Assembly: GCF_023566055.1 (NCBI RefSeq)
Contig: NZ_JALIQP010000003.1
Location: 248,001 to 312,000 of the forward strand
Direction: 5' to 3'
Length of the DNA: 64,000 nt
Origin: Halosolutus amylolyticus
GTDB lineage: Archaea > Halobacteriota > Halobacteria > Halobacteriales > Natrialbaceae
Made by a program: the position numbers and the translations under genes. Shown here piece after piece: positions 52,349 to 60,402 of this stretch. Each line of letters opens with the position of its first letter. Within the stretch, counting starts at the first letter, position 1. Below the pieces are notes generated by a model that ran no database searches, was not told where the DNA came from, and saw nothing but the letters and a program-made list of their open reading frames with translations.

Positions 52349-53588
52349 GACGCTTCAAGCGACGTTTGCCCCGCCCACCGCGCACAAGCAGTCGAAACTG
52401 AACGACCTGCTTGAAACGTACCGTGACGGTCTGCAAGAGGCGTTCGATGCCGGGGCGAGTACCATGTCAGCAGTCAGCGACATCGTGACGCCCTACGACC
52501 TGCCGTATCAGGCGAAGGCAGCTCTGTGCAACTACGTCCCGAAACTCCACAAGACGTACAACGCCAAGGAGTTGGACGACGAACACCCGATACGGCTCAC
52601 GAATCAGGCTGCGAAGTTCGACCACTCCAACAAACGCGACTACGAATTCACGTGGTGGGTTCCACGTCCCGGTCGGGGAACGAACTTCTGGATTCCGCTC
52701 CGGATCAATCCCGAACAGGAAGACCTCTGGCACGACCTCGTATCGGAGGACGCGAAGGCTGGCGAGATGCGGCTTCAACAGCACCGGAAAAACTGGGTAC
52801 TGCACGTCACCGTCGAGTACCCGATCGAAGAACCAGAGACAGACGGTGACGCCACGCACATCGGCTTAGACATCGGAGAAACCGCCCTCATCACGGGCTG
52901 TGCCCTCAAGGACGGTTCTCCGACTAACCCATTCGTGTGTAGCGGAAGCAGAGCGAAGCATCTCCACAAAGAGATGCACACCACCCTGAAACGACTCCAA
53001 GAGCGTGACGCATCCGAGTGGCGGATTGAAGACCGCTTCTCGCACTACCAGAACGCGCTCACCGACATCGTGGAGAAGGCGTCCCGGGAAGCCGTCGAGT
53101 ACGCCAAGCAGTTCGAGAATCCGGTGTTGGTGATGGAGAATCTGACGTACATCCGTGAACGTCTCGATTACGGGAAGTACATGAACCGTCGCCTCCACTC
53201 GTGGGCGTTCGCCCGACTCCAAGGACGCATCGAGGACAAGGCGACGGAAGCAGGCATCCCGGTCGAGTACGTGAACCCGGCGTACACGAGTCAGATGTGC
53301 CACTCGTGCCACCGTATCGGTCGGCGGGACTCGCAGGCCGAGTTCCGGTGTCCGAACGACGACTGCCACGTTTCGACGTTTCAGGCCGACATCAACGCTT
53401 CCGCGAATATCGCACGACGGGTTGACCCGTGGGGAGAGAGCGTCCCGCTTGACAAGGCGGAACGCGATGACTCGCCTCGGGATGGGAGCGGTAGTGACAC
53501 CGCCACGACTTACCGTGAGAAGAGCGTACCAGCGCAGATGACGCTCACAGCGTTCCAAGAGTCGGAACCCTCTGCCAGCGACGACTAA
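52332..53588 (+). CDS. tnpB: RNA-guided endonuclease TnpB (IS1341-type)
   Basis: The 418-residue product has the full TnpB layout: N-terminal wedge/recognition region, a split RuvC-like nuclease with Asp180 in HIGLDIGETALITG, Glu269 in VLVMENLTYIRE and Asp353 in FQADINASANIARR, and the zinc finger with Cys323, 326, 340 and 345 (CHSC...CPNDDC). All catalytic residues are intact, so it may be active. TnpB cuts DNA using a guide RNA made from the element's right end. The start codon is GTG, overlapping a small upstream ORF. No tnpA is present, so movement would need a transposase in trans. Confidence 0.94.
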   Translation: MTTITKTLQATFAPPTAHKQSKLNDLLETYRDGLQEAFDAGASTMSAVSDIVTPYDLPYQAKAALCNYVPKLHKTYNAKELDDEHPIRLTNQAAKFDHSNKRDYEFTWWVPRPGRGTNFWIPLRINPEQEDLWHDLVSEDAKAGEMRLQQHRKNWVLHVTVEYPIEEPETDGDATHIGLDIGETALITGCALKDGSPTNPFVCSGSRAKHLHKEMHTTLKRLQERDASEWRIEDRFSHYQNALTDIVEKASREAVEYAKQFENPVLVMENLTYIRERLDYGKYMNRRLHSWAFARLQGRIEDKATEAGIPVEYVNPAYTSQMCHSCHRIGRRDSQAEFRCPNDDCHVSTFQADINASANIARRVDPWGESVPLDKAERDDSPRDGSGSDTATTYREKSVPAQMTLTAFQESEPSASDD

Positions 53589-53640
53589 CTGGTATTCCCC
53601 ATGCGTGGGAAGCCTCGCCGTTTACGGCGAGGAGGATGTC
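53589..53640 (+). ncRNA. Presumed 3' part of the TnpB guide (omega) RNA
   Basis: In IS200/IS605 elements the guide RNA scaffold is transcribed from the tnpB 3' end through the right-end hairpin, and the guide is the flanking DNA just beyond. Here the segment ends in CCTCGCCG-TTTA-CGGCGAGG and GAGGATG, and the following 16-20 bases are the 3' end of guaAA. The exact 5' end, probably inside tnpB, cannot be set. Confidence 0.45.
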
Positions 53641-54193
53641 ACACCGATTCGCAGATCTCGATGAAGTTCTCGAAGACTTCCTCGCCGTCCTCGGTGTGGG
53701 CGACCTCCGGGTGCCACTGGACGCCGTAGAGGTCGCGATCGGTGTCGCTCATCGCCTCGACGTCGCAGACGTCGCTCCTGGCGGTCAACGCGAATCCCTC
53801 GGGGAGTTCCTTCACCTCGTCGGCGTGGCTCGCCCAGACGCGGGTTTCCGGGTGGAGCGACCCGGTGAGCGGATCGTCCTCGTCGACGATGTCGACGGAG
53901 ACGTCGGCGTAGCCGCCGTAGTCGCCGTTCCCGACGCGGCCGCCGAGTTCCGCGGCGATCAACTGCATCCCCAGACAGATGCCGAGCACCGGCACGTCCG
54001 CCTCGAGATACTCGGCCGATCGGCCGATCCGATCCATCTCCGGGCCGCCCGAGAGCACGACGCCGTCGGCGTCGACCTCGCTCGGTGGCGTGTCGTTGTC
54101 GATCAACTCCGTGTCGACGCCGAGATCGCGAAGCGCCCGGCGTTCGAGGTGCGTAAACTGCCCGTGGTTGTCCACCACGACGATTCTCGTCAT
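53639..54193 (-). CDS. guaAA: GMP synthase subunit A (glutamine amidotransferase)
   Basis: In archaea GMP synthase is split; this 184-residue subunit supplies ammonia from glutamine for XMP to GMP conversion by subunit B (not in the window). Class I amidotransferase triad: Cys in GICLGMQLIAAELGG (about residue 75), and His/Glu in VQWHPEVAHTEDGEE (about 165). The start IVVVDNHGQFTHLERRALRDLGVDTELIDND is typical. A tnpB element ends at the stop codon; the coding sequence appears complete. Confidence 0.95.
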   Translation of the reverse strand: MTRIVVVDNHGQFTHLERRALRDLGVDTELIDNDTPPSEVDADGVVLSGGPEMDRIGRSAEYLEADVPVLGICLGMQLIAAELGGRVGNGDYGGYADVSVDIVDEDDPLTGSLHPETRVWASHADEVKELPEGFALTARSDVCDVEAMSDTDRDLYGVQWHPEVAHTEDGEEVFENFIEICESV

Positions 54194-54346
54194 TGCGTGT
54201 TCGTAGCCGATCGATCGGTAAAAACCGTCCGAAAACCGCGCTCACATTGGGGCACGGAAATTCGACCGCGACAGATCGGCGATGCCGTGGCAACGTTCAC
54301 GTTCTTCAGAAAAACTTAACAATTAATGGGTAAGAGTTCTGTTCCA

Positions 54347-54847
54347 ATGGTAGTCAATACCTTTCGCGCCGTGACCCGGTGGATGGTTCTGTTGTCCGTC
54401 GCGGGGATCGCGCTGGGGATCGTGGGATACGTTGCGATCGAGTGGACGATCCAGTCGATCGAGGCCGGTGGTGTCGCCGCCGACTTCGCGCCACTGGTCG
54501 CCGTCTTCGTCACCTTGCTGGTCGCGCCGGTACTCACCGCAGTGATCGGTCTCAGCGAGGGCCGACGGGCAACGGACAGGCGCGTTTTCCTCGAGACGGC
54601 GGTCGGATCGCTGATCGGGTCGGTCCTCTACGTCATCATCGCGGTCACGCTGACCAGTCGGATCATGGCCGCCGGTGCGGGACCGGGCCTGTTCGACATC
54701 GTCTCGATCGCCGGACTGATCGCCATCACCGGCGTTCTCACTGCGATCGTCGGCGGTGCCGTCGTCTTCGCCCCGGACGACGAGGTGGACGCGCCGGAAC
54801 AGTCACAGACTACTCCCCTGCCGAAGAAAACCGACTCGACGAACTGA
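54347..54847 (+). CDS. Four-helix membrane protein, 166 residues
   Basis: The helices are WMVLLSVAGIALGIVGYVAIEW, FAPLVAVFVTLLVAPVLTAVIGL, FLETAVGSLIGSVLYVIIAVTL and IVSIAGLIAITGVLTAIVGGAVVF, followed by an acidic/polar tail. No functional family is recognised. An AACTTAACAA box near 54313-54322 precedes ATG 54347 by about 30 nt, preferred over ATG 54326. A T-run just after the stop may end the transcript. Confidence 0.75.
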   Translation: MVVNTFRAVTRWMVLLSVAGIALGIVGYVAIEWTIQSIEAGGVAADFAPLVAVFVTLLVAPVLTAVIGLSEGRRATDRRVFLETAVGSLIGSVLYVIIAVTLTSRIMAAGAGPGLFDIVSIAGLIAITGVLTAIVGGAVVFAPDDEVDAPEQSQTTPLPKKTDSTN

Positions 54848-54852
54848 GTCGT

Positions 54853-54859
54853 CGTTTTT
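54853..54859 (+). terminator. T-run terminator after the four-helix membrane protein
   Basis: CGTTTTTCG about 10 nt after the stop codon; archaeal termination at U-runs. Confidence 0.4.
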
Positions 54860-54953
54860 CGCGGTTCGATGCCGGGGGAGAGGCCGGACACTTCGTTCGG
54901 CGCGATCGCCGAGTCGCCGGACGCCTCCCGAGTCGGACGGACCGCGCACCGTA

Positions 54954-55826
54954 CTATTCGTCGCCGTTCTCCGGGGACTCCTCGAACCCCTCGAGGTCGA
55001 ACCAGAGTTCGATCTCGAACTCGTTGTCGCCCGATTCTTCGGCGGGAAGGCCGAACTCGTCGGCCGCGGAGCCACAGACGGGACCCACGCCGTCGACGGT
55101 ATCGAACCCGGGGACTGCGAAGGTGTCGTCGACGAGCGTCGCGGTGGCGGTTCCGCTCTCTGCGTCGACCTCGAACGGCGTTCCTTCGAGTCCGTTGTCG
55201 CTGGTCCCGGTCGTCATCTCGAGTTCGGTCTCGGTCACGCAGGTCGAGTCGGGCGCGATGCCACGGAGCGGACCGATGACCTCGGACTCGATTTCGAAGT
55301 CCGCCTCGGCGGTCATCTCGCCGGTTTCGGGATCGATCGTTCCCTCGAACCCGTTCGGCGCGCTCATCTGGACCTCGGCGCGATCCGCGTCGACGTTGAA
55401 CGAGGTGATCAGCGGGATGGCGACGTCCTCGGCGTCGGCCTCCCACGTTCCTTCCTCGAGGTCGACGTCCGCGTCGATGACGAACGACTCGTCCTCCCAC
55501 TCGACGTTTTCGGGCGCGTTCTCGGGTTGTGGCTCGTCCTCGTCGCTCTCCGGGAAGACGACCTCTCGATCCCCGCCGAGGATGATCGTCCCTTCCTGGC
55601 CGTAGGCGGTGAACGATGCGTCGCCGTTCGTATCGTCCTGTGCATGGGCGGCTACCGATGCGTCGGCGTCGTTCGTGCCGTCTCCATCGATCGGCGGTCG
55701 ATCGGCGGCATCGGTCGTCGGGTTCGCTGCCCCGGCGGCGGCCAGACCCGTTCCGACGATCGAACACAGCACGATCGCCGCCAGCGCAACTGCGAGGGCG
55801 TTCGTTCGGCTACGGTCTCCGGTCAT
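54954..55826 (-). CDS. Secreted acidic protein, unknown function
   Basis: The 290-residue precursor has a Sec-type signal (ALAVALAAIVLCSIVGTGLAAAGAA, about 10-34), a low-complexity Asp/Ala/Asn-rich stretch to residue 65, then a beta-rich region (SFTAYGQEGTIILGGDREVVFP... SFVIDADVDLEEGTWEADAEDVAIPLITSFNVDADRAEVQMSAPNGFEGTIDPETGEMTAEADFEIESEV). Two Cys residues in the mature part (CVTETELEM and GPVCGSAAD) could form a disulfide. The N-G-F-E-G-T-I-D-P-x-T-G motif suggests a surface beta sandwich. No C-terminal anchor is seen, so it is probably released. No family recognised. Confidence 0.72.
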   Translation of the reverse strand: MTGDRSRTNALAVALAAIVLCSIVGTGLAAAGAANPTTDAADRPPIDGDGTNDADASVAAHAQDDTNGDASFTAYGQEGTIILGGDREVVFPESDEDEPQPENAPENVEWEDESFVIDADVDLEEGTWEADAEDVAIPLITSFNVDADRAEVQMSAPNGFEGTIDPETGEMTAEADFEIESEVIGPLRGIAPDSTCVTETELEMTTGTSDNGLEGTPFEVDAESGTATATLVDDTFAVPGFDTVDGVGPVCGSAADEFGLPAEESGDNEFEIELWFDLEGFEESPENGDE

Positions 55827-55992
55827 GGCTCATGTACTCATACTACACGAATACGACCGCTGGCTTATACCCCAGTTCACGGGACGATGGTAGTCCGTTT
55901 CGAGAGAACGCACACCGTCTCGTACGGCATGACGGGCCGCAAAAACGGCGCAAAACCCTGAACGGGTTGGTTTCCAGTGGCCGTTCCGGTAC

Positions 55993-56000
55993 GTTTATAC
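55993..56000 (+). promoter_or_regulatory. TATA box of the 45-residue membrane protein
   Basis: GTTTATAC, about 24 nt before ATG 56024; leaderless transcript. Confidence 0.55.
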
Positions 56001-56023
56001 TCCGTTCGGAGAACGGTACTCCC

Positions 56024-56161
56024 ATGGCAGTCGATCTCAGCGAGTTCGAGCACCCGGCGTGGACCGCTGCGGCAGGAACAGGCGTCGGCTATCTATTGAT
56101 TCTCGCGCTGTTGACGGTCGCCCTGTTCGTCGTCCCGTGGCTCATCTTCACGACGCTCTAA
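56024..56161 (+). CDS. Single-span membrane protein, 45 residues
   Basis: The protein has an acidic N-terminus (MAVDLSEFEHPAWTAA) and one long hydrophobic region (GVGYLLILALLTVALFVVPWLIF) to the C-terminus. A TATA box at the right distance supports the ATG. No family recognised; it is convergent with the pan gene. Confidence 0.6.
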   Translation: MAVDLSEFEHPAWTAAAGTGVGYLLILALLTVALFVVPWLIFTTL

Positions 56162-56263
56162 CCGGCCCGCGTCGCTTTTCTGACGGTAGAATCGGTCCGC
56201 CTGGGACTGCGTTCGATCGGACGACGTCGAGAACGGGTATCGAGAAAACCGAAGCGACTGCGA

Positions 56264-57481
56264 TCAGGCGAACGTCTTCGAGACGTCCTCGGTGTCCTCG
56301 GAGTCGGCCTGCACCTTCTCCCAGGCGTTCCGGAAGTCCTCCATCCGGATCTCGGTCCGATCGTCACGGATGGCGAACATCCCGGCTTCCGTACAGACGG
56401 CCTTGATGTCCGCGCCGGATGCCTCCGCGGCGTCTTCGGCCAGTTCCGCGAAGTCGACGTCGTCGGAGACGTTCATGCCGCGCGTGTGGATCTCGAAGAT
56501 GATCTCGCGACCCTCCTGGTTCGGCTTGGGCACCTCGATGAGGCGATCGAAGCGGCCGGGGCGGAGGATGGCGCGATCGAGCATGTCGAAGCGGTTGGTG
56601 GCGGCGATGATGCGGATCTCGCCGCGGTCCTCGAAGCCGTCCATCTCCGAGAGCAGTTGCATCATCGTCCGCTGGACCTCGGCGTCGCCGGAGGTCTTCG
56701 ATTCGGTCCGCTTGGCCGCGATCGCGTCGATCTCGTCGATGAAGATGACGGCGGGTTCGTGTTCGCGGGCGACCTCGAACAGGTCGCGGACCAGTTTCGC
56801 GCCCTCGCCGATGAACTTGTGGACCAGTTCCGACCCGGCCATCTTGATGAAGGTGGCGTCGGTCTGGTTGGCGACGGCTTTCGCGAGCATCGTCTTCCCG
56901 GTGCCCGGCGGGCCGTGGAGCAGGACGCCGCTCGGCGGATCGATGCCGACGTCCTCGAACATGTCGGGCTTCTCGAGGGGCATCTCGACGGTCTCGCGGA
57001 CCTCCTGCATCTGTTCTTCGAGGCCACCGATGTCCGCGTAGCTGACGTCGGGACTCTCGGTGACTTCCATCACGCGGGCACGCACGTCGGTCTCGCTGGA
57101 GAGACTCTTGACGATAGAGAGGGAGTTGTTGACCGCGACGCGTGCGTCGGGTTCGAGGTCCTCTCGCATCTCCTCGGTGACTTCCGTCAGCGCTTCCTGG
57201 TTGTTTCCGTGCTGTTTGATGATGACGCCCTCGTCCGTCATCTCCTGGACGGTGGCGACGAACAGCGGCGACTGCTTGAGCTTCTTGTTCTCGTGGGTCA
57301 GTCGCTCGAGTTTCTGCTGGTACTTGTTGTTCTCGGCGTTCGCGTCGAGGAGTTTGTCGCGCATCTCCTCGTTTTGGGTCTCGAGGATCTCCAGCCGTTC
57401 CTCGAGCGCCTGGATTTTCTCCTGTTGGGACGCCTCGTCCTCGTCGTATGGGAGGTCGACGTCGTCCACAGTGTCACTCAT
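56264..57481 (-). CDS. pan: Proteasome-activating nucleotidase (PAN)
   Basis: PAN is the archaeal hexameric AAA+ ATPase that unfolds substrates and opens the 20S proteasome gate. The 405-residue product has an N-terminal coiled coil (about 14-75), an OB domain, the AAA domain with Walker A GPPGTGKTMLAKAVANQTD, Walker B EPAVIFIDEIDAIA, sensor ATNRFDMLD, arginine finger region RPGRFDRLIEVP, and C-terminal helices ending DVSKTFA. The last residues lack the HbYX motif in its strict form (Phe-Ala end). ATG 57481 is chosen; GTG 57484 adds one codon. Confidence 0.96.
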   Translation of the reverse strand: MSDTVDDVDLPYDEDEASQQEKIQALEERLEILETQNEEMRDKLLDANAENNKYQQKLERLTHENKKLKQSPLFVATVQEMTDEGVIIKQHGNNQEALTEVTEEMREDLEPDARVAVNNSLSIVKSLSSETDVRARVMEVTESPDVSYADIGGLEEQMQEVRETVEMPLEKPDMFEDVGIDPPSGVLLHGPPGTGKTMLAKAVANQTDATFIKMAGSELVHKFIGEGAKLVRDLFEVAREHEPAVIFIDEIDAIAAKRTESKTSGDAEVQRTMMQLLSEMDGFEDRGEIRIIAATNRFDMLDRAILRPGRFDRLIEVPKPNQEGREIIFEIHTRGMNVSDDVDFAELAEDAAEASGADIKAVCTEAGMFAIRDDRTEIRMEDFRNAWEKVQADSEDTEDVSKTFA

Positions 57482-57616
57482 CACCCGTGGTTTGGGTGTT
57501 GGTTCATAAGAGGCTTCGGGTCGGTGTACCGGGGTAGGACTGATAAGAATGATAACTCTGATGAATAAAATGAAACAGAAAATATTATCACTCCGTATTC
57601 GGTATGTGGTGATACG
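57482..57616. promoter_or_regulatory. AT-rich divergent promoter between pan and the winged-helix gene
   Basis: A 135-bp gap with a marked AT-rich core (57540-57600) that contains TATA-like words on both strands (for example ATATTATC near 57582). It should serve both pan and the small regulator at 57617. Confidence 0.5.
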
Positions 57617-57880
57617 ATGAGTGCATCAGTACAGCAAGAGACCAGCCAGCGGGGAACGTGGGACGACGTGCGCGATCTCCCACCGAGCGCCAAACTCGTC
57701 GCGAAGGTGCTCGAGTACAACGACACGATGACCCAGCAACAGATCGCCGACGAGACGCTGCTGCCGGCCCGGACGGTCCGGTACGCGCTCAACCGCCTCG
57801 ACGAGCAGAACGTCGTCGACTCCCGGTTCTCGTTCTCCGACGCCCGCAAGCGCCTCTACAGCCTCGACATCGAGGCGTAA
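57617..57880 (+). CDS. MarR-type small winged-helix regulator
   Basis: The 87-residue protein has one winged helix: SAKLVAKVLEYNDTMTQQQIADETLLPARTVRYALNRLDEQNVVDSRFSFSDARKRLYSL. The recognition helix (about 52-64) and wing are of MarR/TrmB style. It has no dimerisation extension beyond the domain. It is transcribed divergently from pan and could regulate it, but this is inference. A T-run terminator follows at about 57939. Confidence 0.87.
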   Translation: MSASVQQETSQRGTWDDVRDLPPSAKLVAKVLEYNDTMTQQQIADETLLPARTVRYALNRLDEQNVVDSRFSFSDARKRLYSLDIEA

Positions 57881-58188
57881 TCGGCTGTCTGTCGCGGCGA
57901 CGCGGATCTCGAAGCGTCGACGGTCGATCTTCTCCCTCGGTTTTTTATTCGGATCGACGGGTACCGACGCGACCGCCGAGTGACCGAATCCGCGGAGCCG
58001 ACGCGGCCGGTTCTCGTCGCGAGGACAAGCCCAGTACGTAATCGAGGTCGCCGTATTCGGGCGAACACCGGACGGTACGGCGGGTACAGAAAGTTCATTG
58101 CGCACCCGTTCGCTATCCGGGGTATGTCCAGCACGAAAACGATCGTGCGCGTTTCGACGGCGCTCTCCCGGACTGGTCGTGATCTCTC
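57881..58188. other. Intergenic region
   Basis: This 308-bp gap holds the T6 run GGTTTTTTATTC (57938-57949), which probably ends the winged-helix transcript, and then GC-rich DNA without a recognisable gene. The promoter of the lipoprotein gene at 58189 is not obvious; weak AAGTTCATT lies near 58089. Confidence 0.4.
57940..57947 (+). terminator. T-run terminator after the winged-helix gene
   Basis: GGTTTTTTATT about 60 nt downstream of the stop at 57880, the longest T-run in the area. Confidence 0.5.
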
Positions 58189-60294
58189 GTGAGCGAGGAC
58201 TCGAGAATCGATCGCCGGACCGTCCTCGGTGCACTCGCCGGCGTCGGTGGCGCCACGCTGGCCGGTTGTTCGGCGTTCGACCGCGACGCTGACGGTGAGA
58301 CGAGTCGGCTAGACGACGACGCGGCTCGAGAGTTGGCGACGCGGTTCGCCCCGACGCTGTACTTCGACGTTTACGAGCGGTGGTTTCCGACGGACCCGCG
58401 GCCCTACGCCAGCGAACGCGACGACGAGACGATCGTCACCGGATTCGACGCCCTCGACGGCTACCACGAGCAGTACGGCGAAGGGGACCCGCCGAACCCG
58501 GCGGTGTTCTACCACGCGGTCGAGTACGAGAGGGCGCCACTCGCCGTGATCCAGTTCTGGTTCTACTCCGTGTTCGACCAGTTCACGACCAACTTCCACT
58601 GGCACGACTGGGAGGTGCTCCACGTCTTCGTCGACACCGAAACCGGCGACCCACAACTGTACGTCGCCAGTTCTCACTCCCGGACGGTCCCGAACAACGA
58701 GTTTCTGGACCCGGACCCGGAGCTGGTTCCCCGCATCCTCTCGGAACTCGGCTCCCATTCGAGTGCGCTCTCGGTTAACGACGTCCCCGATCGCTTCCAG
58801 CGCGTCACCATCGACGATCTGCTGGCGGACATCACGAACACGGCGCTTGAAGGCGTCGAGGACCTCGCGGATATCGAACTCCCGCTCGCGTACGGACTGC
58901 CGCGAGACGAGGGATCACGGCTCCCCTACGTCGTTCCGGAGTACGACGGCGGTCCGATATACGACCACGAGCGGTTACCCTCCGTCACCCGCGAGTCGCT
59001 GGTCGACGACGCACTGACCGTCCGATCCTACGACGCAGTGACGTCGCCGCCGACGAAACTGCCGACGCGCGAGACGGGGCTCGTCTTCGGGCACCGCGAA
59101 CGACGGGGCGACGCCGATATCGACGTCGCGTACGAACTCGTCCCGAGCGACGAACTCGAGCACATCTCGTCGTTCACCGGCCCGCAGTTGAGCTTCGAGT
59201 TCGCCGTTCCGGGCGTGATCGAGGACGCCATCGCGGGCCACATCACGACGACCGGGACGCCGTGGGGTCAGCCCCGGTACGAGAATCCGGCGGCGGATAT
59301 CTCCGTTCCGAACCACCGGATGGCGCTGGCCGACCGCTACGACGCCATCGGCGACGCGGCACCGATCAATACCGTGTTCGCCCGTCTCACGGAGACGATC
59401 ACCGACGACGACGCGCCGGAGAACGAAGGGCTGACCACGACGGAAACGACCCTCGAGTCGGTCGTCTTGCTCGAGAGCGATCCGGAAGCCGTCCCGACGT
59501 TCGGCGGCGTCGCGGTCCTCCAGGACGTCCCGGCCGGCGACCATCGACTGACGGTCAACGGTGCCGGTCGAGCGCCACACAGCGAACGTCTCAGCGTCCC
59601 GGACGACGGGACGCCGACGGCGGCCGGCGTCGACGGCGAGATTCCACTGGTCGACCGCGAGGAGGCAACTAAGCTGGAAGTGCTGGGCGAGAACGCGTCG
59701 AGCGACCTTTCGACGGTAGCCGTCGAAGACGACTTCGCCGGGCGACTGTACGAGTCGCCGGTCGACGGTAACGACGCGATATACGTCCACACGGGCGGGG
59801 CCTACACGACCGAGGTTCGGGACAGCGACGACGCCGTCGGCGCCTACCGGATCAACCCGTCCCCCGAGGCCGAGACACCCGTCCGCATCGAGCGTCCCGA
59901 GACCGGCAAAGCCCCGCTTGCCGCGTTCGTGGCGGACATCGCCGACGAGACGCGGACTGCGATCGCAGCGGCCGGCGACGACGATGACGCCGACGAAGGG
60001 GATGACGACGATGGGGACGGAGACGACGGGGCGTCGAACGCCGTCGCGGGTCTCGAGCGCGCCCTCGCCGCCGTTGCCGAGGCCGCGCGGGCAGCCGCCG
60101 AAGGGGCACGCGGCGGCGACCGAGCGAATACCGACCGACGGCTCGAGACCGTCACCGAACGACTCCGACGGGTCGAAGAGCGCCTCGCGGAGGCGAGCGA
60201 CGACCTCCCGCGATCGCTCTCGAAGGCGACCCGAAACAGACTGGCACAGGCCGATCGGCGCACGGAACAGGCCCGGGCCGCCGAAAAACTGTAA
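58189..60294 (+). CDS. Tat-exported lipoprotein with Vps62-like domain and helical C-terminus
   Basis: The 701-residue precursor has IDRRTVLGALAGVGGATLAGC, a twin-arginine signal with lipobox Cys about 28. Residues about 40-230 contain FAPTLYFDVYERWFP, IQFWFYSVFDQFTTNFHWHDWEVLHVFVDTETGDPQLYVASSH, a pattern like the Vps62/necrosis-inducing-type domains (Y-W-x-Y, H-x-x-D-W-E). The middle has no recognised fold. A very acidic linker (GDDDDADEGDDDDGDGDD, about 598-616) precedes a basic helical C-terminus (about 630-700, TNRRLETVTERLRRVEERLAEASDD). The start codon is GTG. Function unknown. Confidence 0.78.
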   Translation: MSEDSRIDRRTVLGALAGVGGATLAGCSAFDRDADGETSRLDDDAARELATRFAPTLYFDVYERWFPTDPRPYASERDDETIVTGFDALDGYHEQYGEGDPPNPAVFYHAVEYERAPLAVIQFWFYSVFDQFTTNFHWHDWEVLHVFVDTETGDPQLYVASSHSRTVPNNEFLDPDPELVPRILSELGSHSSALSVNDVPDRFQRVTIDDLLADITNTALEGVEDLADIELPLAYGLPRDEGSRLPYVVPEYDGGPIYDHERLPSVTRESLVDDALTVRSYDAVTSPPTKLPTRETGLVFGHRERRGDADIDVAYELVPSDELEHISSFTGPQLSFEFAVPGVIEDAIAGHITTTGTPWGQPRYENPAADISVPNHRMALADRYDAIGDAAPINTVFARLTETITDDDAPENEGLTTTETTLESVVLLESDPEAVPTFGGVAVLQDVPAGDHRLTVNGAGRAPHSERLSVPDDGTPTAAGVDGEIPLVDREEATKLEVLGENASSDLSTVAVEDDFAGRLYESPVDGNDAIYVHTGGAYTTEVRDSDDAVGAYRINPSPEAETPVRIERPETGKAPLAAFVADIADETRTAIAAAGDDDDADEGDDDDGDGDDGASNAVAGLERALAAVAEAARAAAEGARGGDRANTDRRLETVTERLRRVEERLAEASDDLPRSLSKATRNRLAQADRRTEQARAAEKL

Positions 60295-60402
60295 TCCGAC
60301 GTTCGGCCCTCGGCTCGGTCGTCGGGATGTCGCCGTCCGGTCGAAGTAACTTTCACTCCGGTCACGGAATCCCTTTAGGAGAGGCACTCGAACCACGGTC
60401 CA

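Larger units (their letters stand above)
52081..53638 (+). mobile_element. IS200/IS605-superfamily, IS1341-type element (tnpB only)
   Basis: The element contains a short ORF and tnpB and has no tnpA. Both ends carry subterminal hairpins with the same loop: CCCGCCG-TTTA-CGGCGGG at 52093-52110 and CCTCGCCG-TTTA-CGGCGAGG at 53613-53632. Such foldback ends without terminal inverted repeats are typical of IS200/IS605 elements. GC content is visibly lower than around it. The left boundary (about 52081, near TTTAAAT) is approximate; the right boundary falls at the guaAA stop codon (53639-53641). Confidence 0.8.

Noticed and set aside
52332-53588. TnpB-like gene as a Cas12 effector
   Set aside because: At 418 residues, with IS-type hairpin ends and no CRISPR array or cas genes, it is an IS1341-type TnpB.
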